Part shown: positions 8,419-17,660 of the stretch, piece after piece
Layout of the letters: the number at the start of each line of letters is the position of its first letter
Numbering within the stretch: position 1 is the stretch's first letter
From: CAYJAZ01 sp964368455
GTDB taxonomy: Bacteria; Desulfobacterota; Desulfovibrionia; Desulfovibrionales; Desulfovibrionaceae
Direction: 5' to 3'
DNA length: 64,000 nucleotides
NCBI GenBank assembly: GCA_964368455.1
Contig: CAYJAZ010000013.1
Span: 1-64,000, forward strand
Program-made: the position numbers and the translations under genes
Notes under the pieces: model-generated
Databases searched by the model: none
Seen by the model: the letters and a program-made list of their open reading frames with translations, nothing else
What the model was told of the DNA's origin: nothing

Positions 8419-9246
8419 ATGAAAAATATTTCTCCAGCAAGCCCTATTGGCCTTTTTGACTCAGGTGTAGGCGGACTTACCGTGCTTCGTGCCCTTTGGC
8501 AAACCTTGCCTGACGAAGAATATATCTATCTTGGCGACACAGCTCGCTTGCCTTATGGCACAAAGAGTAATGAAACCATAACCAGATACGCTTTACAAGC
8601 TTCTTCTGCCCTTGTTGAAAGAGGTATAAAACTTTTAGTTGTTGCTTGTAATACGGCAACTTCTGTCGCTTTGCCTGCATTATCTGCCGCTTATCCACAT
8701 ATTCCTGTCATTGGTGTTGTTGAACCTGGAGCAAAAGCAGCATGTAAGGCAACAAAGAATGGAAGAATAGCCGTCATTGCAACTGCTTCAACCACAAGAG
8801 GTGGGGCTTATGTGCATGCTATTCAAGCAATAAATCCAAATACACATATTCAATCCATTGCCTGCCCCCTTTTTGTCCCTCTTGCTGAAGACGGCCTTAC
8901 ACATGGCTTTATAGTTGAAGGTATAGTTCAAAGATATTTAGACACTTTCTTTAACAAAAATAATCCTTTACAGCCAGACACACTTGTTCTTGGTTGCACG
9001 CATTTTCCTCTACTTGCTCAAGCCATACAAAATGTTGTTGGTAAAGATATTGTGCTTGTAGACTCCGCCCATACAACGGCTCAAAGCGTAAATGAAGTTT
9101 TGGCAGAATTAAATTTACTGCACTCGCATGCAAGCCCAAAAACCCATTTTCTCACTACCGACGACAGAGAACAATTTGCAAAAGTGGGACAAAACTTCTT
9201 AGGTTCTGGAATTTCATTAAATAACATTGAATTGATTGATCTTTAA
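8419..9246 (+). CDS. murI: glutamate racemase
   Basis: This enzyme interconverts L- and D-glutamate in the cytoplasm, supplying D-Glu for peptidoglycan. The 275-residue form starting MKNISPASPIGLFDSGVGG is chosen because family similarity begins there. The frame stays open 162 bases further upstream, but that stretch encodes a Phe/Leu-rich run unlike the family. Key residues are present: Asp14 in LFDSGVGG, the catalytic pair Cys77 (VVACNTATS) and Cys193 (LGCTHFPLL), and the LGDTARLPYG loop. It is monocistronic here and its ribosome binding site is weak. Confidence 0.95.
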   Translation: MKNISPASPIGLFDSGVGGLTVLRALWQTLPDEEYIYLGDTARLPYGTKSNETITRYALQASSALVERGIKLLVVACNTATSVALPALSAAYPHIPVIGVVEPGAKAACKATKNGRIAVIATASTTRGGAYVHAIQAINPNTHIQSIACPLFVPLAEDGLTHGFIVEGIVQRYLDTFFNKNNPLQPDTLVLGCTHFPLLAQAIQNVVGKDIVLVDSAHTTAQSVNEVLAELNLLHSHASPKTHFLTTDDREQFAKVGQNFLGSGISLNNIELIDL

Positions 9247-9399
9247 TCTTTTTCCAAAGCATTGTTTTTAATTTAAAAATTCAAGTTATTTTTATAAAAA
9301 TTTTATAATTAACTTGTTTGTTTTCCTATGCCATACTCATGATGTAATTTTAATTATCTATAAAATGAATATAAAGCGAAGAAAAACAAGTCCATTTTC

Positions 9400-9429
9400 T
9401 TGAAATAATTGCACTTTTTATAATATAAA
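9400..9429 (+). promoter_or_regulatory. candidate promoter of the RND efflux operon
   Basis: TTGAAA (9400-9405), an 18-nt spacer and TATAAA (9424-9429) lie about 100 nt upstream of the adaptor gene, in an otherwise empty AT-rich spacer. No operator palindrome or adjacent regulator gene was recognised. Confidence 0.4.
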
Positions 9430-9529
9430 ATTCTTCTTTTCTACTTTACATTTTAAATCAATTAACCTATAATAAAGCCTCATAAATTTTCTGAAATCTA
9501 GCCAACAAAAAAAGCAAAAAGGAACAAGT

Positions 9530-10813
9530 ATGCTTTATAAAAATACATTTTCAACAAAAATTCTACTTCTTGTGCTTTGCCTTTCTTTATTTTTAGCAGG
9601 CTGTTCAAGCGAACAACAACAAGCCCCTCCACCACCAACCCCTGTTAAGGTATACGAAGTGAAGAAGACAAATCTTCCAGTTGTAAACACCTATATGGGT
9701 AAAGCCTTAGGTTTTTTATCTGTTGAAGTTCGTGCACAAATACCTGGCATATTACTCAAAAAATTCTATAAAGAAGGCGACTTTGTAAAGCAAGGCCAGC
9801 TCTTATTTGAAATTGATCCTAGCCAAGCACAAGCTGCTTTTAACCAAGCAAAAGCTATGCTTGCTCAAGCAAATTCTTCTTATCAAAATGCAAAAAAAGA
9901 ATGGGAACGTATTCGCCCATTGTATGCAAAAAATGCTGTTTCGCAAAGGGACAGAGATCAAGCTGAAGCTCAATTTCTCAACGCAAAAGCTAATCTAGAT
10001 GCGGCAACTGCAGCAGCAAATGACGCACAAATTCAACTTGGCTACACACAGGTAACGGCTCCTATCTCTGGTTACACAAGTTTAGAAGCAAAAAATGAAG
10101 GTAACCTTATCTCATTAGACGCACAAAGTTCTTTACTTACAGTTATCAACCAAACAGATCCAATGTATGTCGCTTTTTCATTTAATGGTTCTGAAATTTC
10201 AAAATACAAAAGACTAGCTCGTGAAGGCAAGGCTGTGGTTTATGCTGAAGGTGCAAAGGCAACAATAAACACAGCAGACGGCTCCCCTTATCCATACACA
10301 GGAGAAGTGAGCTATGTGGATACACAAATCAATGCCCTCACAAACTCATTACAAGCAAGAGCTGAGTTTCCAAATCCAAATGGCGAACTTATTCCAAATA
10401 TGTACACCACAGTTTCAGTTTCAAGAGCAGAATTACAAGATGTGCTTCTTATTCCACAAAAAGCAATTCTACAAACAGCACAAGGTTCTATGGTATATAG
10501 GCTCACAAAAGAAAATACTGTTGAACTTATAGCAGTTGAACTTGGCGATAATGTCTCTAACTATTTCATTATTGAAGGCGGCATAGAAGAAAATGACATT
10601 ATTGTCACAGAAGGCCTTGTAAAAATTTATCCAAATGCAAAAGTTTCTCCAATTCCAGAAGAAAATCTTATTCAACCTACTTCAACCGACAGCACAGCTT
10701 CAGCAAATGCCAATGAAGCAAAAGCAAATGAAAATCCCGAAGAAGTAAAAGAAGAAGCAAAAGACGAAACAGCAAAAGAAAATACTACAGCTCCAGCTGA
10801 TGGAGAAAAGTAA
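9530..10813 (+). CDS. RND efflux periplasmic adaptor lipoprotein (AcrA/MexA type)
   Basis: This 427-residue protein links an inner-membrane RND pump to the outer-membrane channel. The signal peptide ends in the lipobox LAGC (Cys25), so it is lipid-anchored in the periplasm. Order along the chain: lipoyl half (VEVRAQIPGILLKKFYKEGDFVKQGQLLFEIDP), a coiled-coil hairpin rich in Ala/Gln/Lys (about residues 90-165), the second lipoyl half (LGYTQVTAPISGYTSLEAKNEG), a beta-barrel and a membrane-proximal domain. The last ~50 residues are a low-complexity Glu/Ala/Lys tail, longer than in E. coli AcrA. Its TAA stop overlaps the pump gene's ATG (TAATG), indicating coupled translation. Confidence 0.93.
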   Translation: MLYKNTFSTKILLLVLCLSLFLAGCSSEQQQAPPPPTPVKVYEVKKTNLPVVNTYMGKALGFLSVEVRAQIPGILLKKFYKEGDFVKQGQLLFEIDPSQAQAAFNQAKAMLAQANSSYQNAKKEWERIRPLYAKNAVSQRDRDQAEAQFLNAKANLDAATAAANDAQIQLGYTQVTAPISGYTSLEAKNEGNLISLDAQSSLLTVINQTDPMYVAFSFNGSEISKYKRLAREGKAVVYAEGAKATINTADGSPYPYTGEVSYVDTQINALTNSLQARAEFPNPNGELIPNMYTTVSVSRAELQDVLLIPQKAILQTAQGSMVYRLTKENTVELIAVELGDNVSNYFIIEGGIEENDIIVTEGLVKIYPNAKVSPIPEENLIQPTSTDSTASANANEAKANENPEEVKEEAKDETAKENTTAPADGEK

Positions 10814-13800
10814 TGAATGAACAAAATCTTAGTCATTTAGACAAGAAATATGAAGAAACCTTCTTTATAAAACGACCTGTTTTATCCACGGTTATTTCTA
10901 TCTTCATAGTTCTTGCAGGTGTGCTTGCTATACGCGTGCTCCCAGTTGAACAATACCCGAACTTACTTTCACCTATTGTTTCTATCAAGGCTCAATACCC
11001 TGGTGCTACGCCTGAAATCATGGCGGCCACAGTTGCAAGCCCAATAGAACAGCAAGTAAACGGTGTTGACGACATGATTTATATGTCAACAACTGCTTCC
11101 TCTGCCGGCTTTATCCAAACAGACGTAAGTTTTGAACTTGGCACAGATCCAGACATTGCAACCATTAACGTCAACAACCGTGTGCAAGCAGCTCTCAATT
11201 CACTTCCAGAAGAAGTAAGACGTTATGGCGTTACTGTACAAAAAGCTTCGCCTTCCATCCTACAATTCCTCACTATTTCTTCGCCTGATGAAGTGTATGA
11301 TATTATTTATTTAAGTAACTATGCTTCTATCAATGTCATAGATAAGATTAAAAGACTTGAAGGCGTGAGTGATGCGACTATCTTTGGTGCTAAAGATTAT
11401 TCAATGCGTATTTGGTTAGATCCAGAACGCCTACAATATTTTAAACTCACACCAACAGATATCGCCCTTGCAGTGCAGCAACAAAATGCTCAATATTCTA
11501 CAGGTGCCATTGGTTCTGCTCCATCTCCAAGCTTTATTGAAGTCACATGGCAACTCAATGCTCAAGGCCGTTTAGTCACACCAGAAGAATTTAGAAATAT
11601 CATTATACGCACAGATTCAGAAAATGGTGTCCTACGCTTAGGCGATGTGGCAAATGTTGAACTTGGTGCTGTAAGCTATGACTCTACTGCTGCTGTGAAT
11701 GGCGATGATTCCGTGCCTATTGCTATCTATCTTGCTCCTGGTGCCAACGCATTAGAAACTGCCGACAGAGTTGACGCAGAAATGGCAAAGATTGCTGAAG
11801 ATTTTCCACACGGTATTTCCTATAAAGTTCCTTACGACACAACTCTTTTTGTGCGTATTTCTATTGAAGAAGTTGTACACACTCTTATAGAAGCTATGGT
11901 TTTAGTGTTCTTTGTTGTGTATTTATTCCTACAAAACTGGCGAGCCACTCTCATTCCATGTATTGCTGTTCCTATTTCTATTGTTGGAACCTTTGCAGGT
12001 ATGCTTTTATTTGGCTTCACTATAAACTCGCTCACTCTTTTTGGACTTGTACTTGCCATTGGTATTGTTGTTGACGATGCTATTGTTGTACTTGAAAACG
12101 TGGAGCGTATTTTATCCGAAGAAAAAGATCTGACAGTAAGACAAGCAACAGCAAAGGCTATGCACGAAGTAACTGGGCCTGTTATTGCTATTGTGCTTGT
12201 GCTTTCTTCTGTGTTTATTCCTGTTGCTTTCTTAGGCGGACTTGCTGGAACTATGTATCAGCAATTTGCTATAACTATTACAATTTCTGTTGTTATTTCA
12301 GGCGTAGTTGCACTCACGCTCACGCCTTCACTTTGCGTTATCCTACTAAAACCGCACGAACACAAACCACATATACTTTTTAGAAAATTCAACTATTATT
12401 TCAAAATTCTCACAAATCACTTCTCAGATGTTGTGCGTAGACTTATGAAAACTACCTTACTCACACTTGGCATCTTTGCCGCTGTTTGCTATGGTGCTTT
12501 GCAATTCTTTGCTATTGTGCCAACTGAAATGCTTCCAAACGAAGATCAAGGAACAGTTATGGCTATTGTTTTAGGGCCAGAAGGAACGGCACTAGAACAA
12601 ACTGAAAAAATAATTAAGCAAATAGGCGATAAAATTGTTGAAATACCTGGTGTTTCAGAAGTTGTTTCTATTACTGGTATGAATATGATGTCTAACGCCC
12701 TCGCTTCAAATGCAGGTGCTTACTTTATTCAATTAGACGATTGGGATGTGCGTGCTGATATGGGCTTTGATTTACAACAATTCTTAGGCCAACTCTACGG
12801 CATGGGTGTCCAAACTCCAGACGTACTTTTACTTCCATTCATGCCGCCTCCAATCATGGGTATGTCAAATACTGGCGGTTATGAATTTTTCATACAAAGT
12901 GCAGAAGGCGATCCAAAAGAATTAGCAAAAGTTGCAAGTGACTTTGTTACAAAAGCTAATCAAAACCCAGCTTTATCACAAGTTTCCACTACATTTAACG
13001 TAAACTCACCTCGTATCTTTATTGAATTAGATAGAGAAAAAGCTATAGCCTTAGGGGTGAATATTTCTGACATATTCTCAACTATTTCAGCTTCATTTGC
13101 TTCAACCTATATCAATGACTTCAACTACTTAGGACGTACTTTCCGTGTGCTCATGCAAGCAGAAGAGTCTGCACGTTCCTATCCTGAAAATCTTGATAGA
13201 GTGTATGTAAGAAATATGAATAATGAAATGATACCTCTTACTACTCTTGTTGAAATCAAGCTAGACGCTGGCCCGCAAAGCATTCAAAGATTCAATGCTT
13301 TCACAGCCGCAAAGATCACAGGTAATCCTGGTGCTGGCTATTCCTCAGGGCAAGCTCTTGCAGCCGTTGAAGACTTAGCAGACGAAATCTTACCTCCTGG
13401 TTACACCATTGCTTGGTCTGGCTCGTCTTATCAAGAAGTTGTGACAGGTGGAACAGATTATGGAGTCTTTGCACTTGGTATATTGATGGTGCTTCTTATT
13501 CTCGCTGCTCAATACGAAAGATGGACATTACCATTAGCGGTTTTATCTGCTATTCCATTTGCTATCTTTGGTGCTATCTTCACAAACTGGGCTTTAGGCT
13601 ATACAAACAATGTCTACACGCAAGTTGCTATCATCACCTTGCTTGGCCTTGCCTCAAAGAATGCTATTCTTATTGTTGAATTTGCCGCTGAATTACATAG
13701 AGAAGGCCTCTCACTTACAGAATCAGCAATCAAAGCAGCTAAACAAAGATTTAGACCTATCATCATGACTTCATTAGCCTTTATTCTTGGTTGTGTGCCT

Positions 13801-13995
13801 CTTGCTATTTCTTCAAGTGCTGGTGCCGCTTCAAGAAACTCCATTGGTGTTTCAGTTATAGGTGGTATGCTTGCAGCAACAATTCTTGCTCCATTAGTAG
13901 TGCCTTTCTTCTTTGAAAGAATTATGGCTCTGTCTCAAATTTTCGACAAGAAATTCATGCACAATAATAATGAAGAGAAGCATAATTCACATTAA
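10813..13995 (+). CDS. RND family multidrug efflux pump, inner-membrane subunit (AcrB/MexB type)
   Basis: This 1060-residue protein is the proton-driven pump subunit, of the usual HAE1-RND length. The first membrane segment (PVLSTVISIFIVLAGVLAIR) is followed by the porter domain opening LPVEQYPN. The TM4 proton relay reads GIVVDDAIVVLENVERIL, with both aspartates. A second membrane bundle ends in ITLLGLASKNAILIVEFA. It overlaps the adaptor gene by one base and is followed by the outer-membrane factor, so this is a complete tripartite system. Substrates cannot be predicted. The C-terminus is short and rich in Asn, Lys and His. Confidence 0.95.
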   Translation: MNEQNLSHLDKKYEETFFIKRPVLSTVISIFIVLAGVLAIRVLPVEQYPNLLSPIVSIKAQYPGATPEIMAATVASPIEQQVNGVDDMIYMSTTASSAGFIQTDVSFELGTDPDIATINVNNRVQAALNSLPEEVRRYGVTVQKASPSILQFLTISSPDEVYDIIYLSNYASINVIDKIKRLEGVSDATIFGAKDYSMRIWLDPERLQYFKLTPTDIALAVQQQNAQYSTGAIGSAPSPSFIEVTWQLNAQGRLVTPEEFRNIIIRTDSENGVLRLGDVANVELGAVSYDSTAAVNGDDSVPIAIYLAPGANALETADRVDAEMAKIAEDFPHGISYKVPYDTTLFVRISIEEVVHTLIEAMVLVFFVVYLFLQNWRATLIPCIAVPISIVGTFAGMLLFGFTINSLTLFGLVLAIGIVVDDAIVVLENVERILSEEKDLTVRQATAKAMHEVTGPVIAIVLVLSSVFIPVAFLGGLAGTMYQQFAITITISVVISGVVALTLTPSLCVILLKPHEHKPHILFRKFNYYFKILTNHFSDVVRRLMKTTLLTLGIFAAVCYGALQFFAIVPTEMLPNEDQGTVMAIVLGPEGTALEQTEKIIKQIGDKIVEIPGVSEVVSITGMNMMSNALASNAGAYFIQLDDWDVRADMGFDLQQFLGQLYGMGVQTPDVLLLPFMPPPIMGMSNTGGYEFFIQSAEGDPKELAKVASDFVTKANQNPALSQVSTTFNVNSPRIFIELDREKAIALGVNISDIFSTISASFASTYINDFNYLGRTFRVLMQAEESARSYPENLDRVYVRNMNNEMIPLTTLVEIKLDAGPQSIQRFNAFTAAKITGNPGAGYSSGQALAAVEDLADEILPPGYTIAWSGSSYQEVVTGGTDYGVFALGILMVLLILAAQYERWTLPLAVLSAIPFAIFGAIFTNWALGYTNNVYTQVAIITLLGLASKNAILIVEFAAELHREGLSLTESAIKAAKQRFRPIIMTSLAFILGCVPLAISSSAGAASRNSIGVSVIGGMLAATILAPLVVPFFFERIMALSQIFDKKFMHNNNEEKHNSH

Positions 13996-14039
13996 CAGCC
14001 GTCTTTAAAATATAAAATCTGCCAACATTGGAGAAAAAA

Positions 14040-15503
14040 ATGAAAATCACCATTTATAAACATCTAAAATTACAAACATGTCTTTTCTCTCTACTCATGC
14101 TTTCTGCTTGTTCTTTTGCGCCCGAACACGTCACACCAGAAATGGAATTACCAGAAACTTGGGCAGACTATCAAGGGACAAATACCGATATCTCTACAAA
14201 ATGGTGGGAAAGATTTGAAGATCCAACCCTCAATAAAGTCATAGATCAAACACTTGCAAATAATTATAATCTCTTAATAGCAGCAGAACAAGTCACACAG
14301 GCAAGAGCATATCTAGGTATCACAAGAGCAGATTTATTGCCAAGCATTAGCGGTACTGGTTCAAGAGGCAGTGCTATGCTCTCAAGAGAAACTAATCCAA
14401 TCCTACTCGATAGAACTCCCGACTACAATACTCTCGAACTTGCCGCTTCATGGGAATTAGATTTCTGGGGTAAATACAGAAATGCAACAAAGGCCGCAAG
14501 AGAACAACTTCTTGCAAGTGAATACGGCCAGCAATCCCTTATTATCGACGTCACAGCATCAGCAGCAGTCGCTTATTTCAGCCTTCTCGCACTCGATGAA
14601 CAACTTGCAGTCTCCTTGCAAACACTTGAAACCAGAGAAGAAGCTTTAAGAATATATTCAGAAAGATACAAAGAAGGCCTTATCAACGAACTCGATTATT
14701 TAAGAGCTTCCACAGAAGTTGATACCGTAAAAACAACAATATACATGCTCAATTATCAAATCAATAATGCAGAAACCGCCCTGCAAGTATTAATGGGGCA
14801 TTCACCACGTGAAATATTTGCCGGCAATGTAGAACGTTCGCATAAATTAACAGACTTACCAACTGCGCCAGTTCTACCTGAAGGTATTCCATCTGATTTA
14901 CTAACAAGAAGACCTGATATACAATTAGCAGAAGCAAATCTTAGAGCAGCAAATTTCCAAGTCGGCGTCGCAAAAGCAGCATGGTTTCCATCAATTTCTC
15001 TCACAGCAATGCTTGGGCTAGAATCAATTCAATTGTCAAACCTCTTCACAGGGCCAGCAAATGCATGGACTTATGGTGCAGGACTTACAGCCCCTATCTT
15101 CAATGCTGGAAAAATCTATAATAATGTAAAAGTTGCAGAGTCTAAAGTAAGAGAAGCAGCCCTCTACTATCAACAAGCTGTGCAATCCGCTTTCAAAGAC
15201 GTAAGAACAGCTCTTTCCGTTCAAGAAAGTATAGGAAATGTAGTAGATTCACTCGAGCATACAGTGCAATCACTCACAACCTCAGTCGAACTAGCGCAAT
15301 TACGTTACGATAATGGCTATGCCGCATATTTAGAAGTCTTAGACGCACAAAGATCACTCTTTGACGCACAAATCCAATTGGCAAACCAAAGAGCACAGCA
15401 CCTCTCCACTATAGTCTATATCTGTCAAGCACTCGGCGGCGGATGGACTGTTGATAGTCATAATGCAGTGGAAGCAGAGCAGGAAACAGGCAAAGAAGAA
15501 TAG
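14040..15503 (+). CDS. outer-membrane efflux lipoprotein (NodT/OprM-type TolC family)
   Basis: The ATG at 14040 is preferred over an in-frame TTG twelve bases upstream, because that TTG overlaps the GGAG ribosome binding site. The 487-residue product has a lipobox LSAC (Cys24) and two repeats of the TolC/OEP fold. Typical signatures are WWERFEDPTLNKVIDQTL, ASWELDFWGKYRNATKAA, LLTRRPDIQLAEANLRAANFQVGVAKAAWFPS and the C-terminal LRYDNGYAAYLEVLDAQRSLF. It completes the three-gene efflux operon 44 bases after the pump gene. The composite 3' repeat element begins about 12 bases past the stop. Confidence 0.93.
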   Translation: MKITIYKHLKLQTCLFSLLMLSACSFAPEHVTPEMELPETWADYQGTNTDISTKWWERFEDPTLNKVIDQTLANNYNLLIAAEQVTQARAYLGITRADLLPSISGTGSRGSAMLSRETNPILLDRTPDYNTLELAASWELDFWGKYRNATKAAREQLLASEYGQQSLIIDVTASAAVAYFSLLALDEQLAVSLQTLETREEALRIYSERYKEGLINELDYLRASTEVDTVKTTIYMLNYQINNAETALQVLMGHSPREIFAGNVERSHKLTDLPTAPVLPEGIPSDLLTRRPDIQLAEANLRAANFQVGVAKAAWFPSISLTAMLGLESIQLSNLFTGPANAWTYGAGLTAPIFNAGKIYNNVKVAESKVREAALYYQQAVQSAFKDVRTALSVQESIGNVVDSLEHTVQSLTTSVELAQLRYDNGYAAYLEVLDAQRSLFDAQIQLANQRAQHLSTIVYICQALGGGWTVDSHNAVEAEQETGKEE

Positions 15504-15514
15504 TTTTTTTGTCT

Positions 15515-15740
15515 ATTATGTCTCCGACGGCCAAAGGGAATAATTCCCTTTGGAAACCCTAGCATGCAAGATAAATGCGTAGGGATTTGGTTAGAATTTC
15601 ATTTTATTTTTTATTTGCGAAAAAGTTTTAAAGTTTTGGTGCTCTGCACCAAAACATTAAATACTGTTTCGCTTTAAAATTTTATAGGCTCTCAATTAAC
15701 AAAGTTTAAGTTTCCATTTGTCACTGCGTTCCAAATGTGA
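15515..15740 (+). repeat. composite 3'-flank hairpin element, copy 2 (after the outer-membrane factor gene)
   Basis: Same module order as the copy at 6828-7031, read on the plus strand: TCTCCGACGGCC; an AAAGGGAATAATTCCCTTT hairpin; AACCCTAGCATGCAAG; ATTTCATTTTATTTTTTATT; TTGCGAAAAAGTTTTAA; an apical hairpin GTTTTGGTGC/GCACCAAAAC; TTAAATACTGTTTCGC; and CATTTGTCACTGCGTTCCAAATG. It starts about 12 bases past the stop at 15503 and forms a long inverted repeat with copy 3. Confidence 0.8.
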
Positions 15741-15800
15741 TTTCTTTTTTGCTGTTGATAAAAAGCAAGTAATAAAATCGACAGTAGTAAATGTAATGCT

Positions 15801-15849
15801 CTAGACTCGTCATTGCGAGGAGTGAGCAAAGCGAAGGACGTGGCAATCT
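15801..15849 (+). repeat. single REP-like arm between two 3'-flank elements
   Basis: TAGACTCGTCATTGCGAGGAG, then GAGCAAAGCGAAG, then GACGTGGCAATCT: the same unit as the right arms at 6221 and 6771, but with a longer middle. It sits between the two convergent 3'-flank elements without an inverted partner. Confidence 0.8.
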
Positions 15850-15862
15850 ATAAATATTAACA

Positions 15863-16087
15863 CACATTTGGAACGCAGTGACAAATGGCTACTTGAACTG
15901 CAACAAAAGCTGATTCTTTTAAATTTTAAAGCGAAACAGTATTTAAGGGTGAGGTGCAAAGCACCTCACCCTTAAAACTTTTTCGCAAATAAAAAAAATA
16001 TCTTCGATTCTTTAGCCACTTCCCTCCGCACTCACCTTGCATCATTGGGGTTTCCAAAGGGGTTCAACTCCTTTGGCCGCCGGAGGC
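15863..16087 (-). repeat. composite 3'-flank hairpin element, copy 3 (after thiC)
   Basis: Read on the minus strand, from about 20 bases past the thiC stop: GCCTCCGGCGGCC; an AAAGGAGTTGAACCCCTTT hairpin; GATGCAAGGTGAGTGCGG; TTTGCGAAAAAGTTTTAA; an apical hairpin GGGTGAGGTGC/GCACCTCACCC; TTAAATACTGTTTCGC; and CATTTGTCACTGCGTTCCAAATG. Apical stem sequences differ from copy 2 but remain fully complementary. Confidence 0.8.
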
Positions 16088-16108
16088 GAAAAAAAGAAAC
16101 AATAAACT

Positions 16109-17395
16109 TTATTTATGCCTATCGTTGAGCATTTTTACAGCACAGAATTTTCCGCACATAGCACACACATCTTCTTTTTTATGCTCTTCACGTCTACGAG
16201 TTACGGTTTTTGGATCGAGTGCGGCTTTTGTCATTCCTTCCCAGTCGAGATTTTTTCTTGCTGTATTCATTGCATTTTCTCTATCTATGGCGTGTTTTCT
16301 GCCTAATGCGAGTTCGCCTGCTTGTGCGGCGATTTTTGATGCTATGATACCGGCTTCTACATCGTCTACGCTTGGAAGTTCTAAATGCTCTGCTGGTGTG
16401 AGGTAGCACAAGAAGTCTACACCGGCTTGAACACCTATAGCACCGCCGATAGCACCTGCGATATGGTCATGCCCTGCGGCGGAATCCATTGTGAGTGGGC
16501 CTAAAACGTATATTGGTGCTTTGTAGGTGAGTCTTTTCATGATTTGAATTTGTGCGGCAACTTCGTGCATACGGACATGCCCTGGGCCTTCTATCATGGT
16601 TTGCACGCCTACTTCTCTTGCTCTGCGTACTAATTGTCCTAATGTGATTGCTTCTTCGATTTGTGCGGCATCGCCTGCATCGTCGCCGCCGCCAGGACGC
16701 AGGGCATCACCTAATGAAATTGTTACGTTATGCTTGAGACAGATTTCTAATATTCTATCATAATTTTCAAGCAATGGATTTTCTTTATCATTGTCTAACA
16801 TCCAACGTGCGAGCATGGAGCCACCGCGTGAAACAATACCCATAACTCTGCCGTATTTTGGATCGCTATCGTCGCCAAAGATGGCACCTTTTCTTGTGAT
16901 TCCGCAATGCAAGGTCATATAATCTACACCTTGTATTGCTTGCTTTTCGATTTCTTCAAAAAGCATTTCTGGTTTCATTGTGGAAATGAGTAAATCTTTA
17001 TCAAGAATTTGCTGGCCAACGCCATACATTGGGACAGTCCCTATTGGTTTGTTCCAATTTTGGATCATGCTTTTTCTAATGGTATCTAAATCGCCATGAA
17101 TGGAAAGATCCATGATTGTATCGACATTATGCTCTTGACATACTTTGATTTTATTTTTTTCTGATTCAAGACAATGCGTGAGTGGAGATGTGCCGATATT
17201 TGCATTTATCTTCACTCTTGCTGGTTGCCCTATGATACAAGGGATGAGGTTTGGGTGATTTGGGTTGCCAAGCAAAACCATTGAGCCTGAATTAATACCT
17301 GCTTCTAATTGCTCTATGGAAAGATTTTCATAAGCGCTGAGCCTTTGTGCATGGGCGTCAAACAAGGATTTGAGTATTTTATTTTTATTAAGCAT
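16109..17395 (-). CDS. thiC: phosphomethylpyrimidine synthase ThiC
   Basis: This radical-SAM enzyme converts aminoimidazole ribotide to HMP phosphate, the pyrimidine part of thiamine. At 428 residues it is the short form common in anaerobes, lacking the N-terminal extension of the E. coli enzyme. The C-terminal CAMCGKFC carries the CxxCxxxxC motif for the 4Fe-4S cluster. Other signatures are KINANIGTSP, MDLSIHGDLD, TLHCGITRKGA, SRGGSMLARWM, LGDALRPGGGDDAGDAAQ and EGPGHVRMHEV. It is controlled by a TPP riboswitch upstream and has its own strong promoter. No other thiamine gene is adjacent. Confidence 0.97.
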   Translation of the reverse strand: MLNKNKILKSLFDAHAQRLSAYENLSIEQLEAGINSGSMVLLGNPNHPNLIPCIIGQPARVKINANIGTSPLTHCLESEKNKIKVCQEHNVDTIMDLSIHGDLDTIRKSMIQNWNKPIGTVPMYGVGQQILDKDLLISTMKPEMLFEEIEKQAIQGVDYMTLHCGITRKGAIFGDDSDPKYGRVMGIVSRGGSMLARWMLDNDKENPLLENYDRILEICLKHNVTISLGDALRPGGGDDAGDAAQIEEAITLGQLVRRAREVGVQTMIEGPGHVRMHEVAAQIQIMKRLTYKAPIYVLGPLTMDSAAGHDHIAGAIGGAIGVQAGVDFLCYLTPAEHLELPSVDDVEAGIIASKIAAQAGELALGRKHAIDRENAMNTARKNLDWEGMTKAALDPKTVTRRREEHKKEDVCAMCGKFCAVKMLNDRHK

Positions 17396-17468
17396 AGAAC
17401 ACCTATAGTGACATAAAAAAATGCCGATAAAGTTTATACGCAGATATGCTTAATAGAGAAGTTTTAAA

Positions 17469-17553
17469 CAGCTTTCCTACGGCAGCACTAACTGCGTCAG
17501 GTTCAAAGGGTTAGAGCATTGCTCATTCTCAGCCGAAGGCACCCCTAGCATTG
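17469..17553 (-). promoter_or_regulatory. TPP riboswitch (THI element)
   Basis: On the minus strand the leader of thiC contains the conserved core: TAGGGGTGCC, GGCTGAGAA, then ACCCTTTGAACCTGA, GTTAGTGCTGCCGTAGGAAAGC. These are the P2-P4 signatures of the thiamine pyrophosphate aptamer. About 73 nt separate it from the thiC start. No obvious terminator stem follows, so control may be at translation (inference). Confidence 0.95.
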
Positions 17554-17563
17554 ACAATATAAA

Positions 17564-17592
17564 AATATACTTTTATAAAAATGTATTGTCAA
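17564..17592 (-). promoter_or_regulatory. sigma-70 promoter of the thiC transcript
   Basis: On the minus strand TTGACA (17587-17592), a 17-nt spacer and TATATT (17564-17569) give a near-consensus promoter. The start would fall a few bases before the riboswitch. Confidence 0.8.
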
Positions 17593-17660
17593 GTGAATTT
17601 AAATGTACGAAACAAGTCAATGAAAATTGATTACAAAATAGTTTATTTGTTTGAAATATT

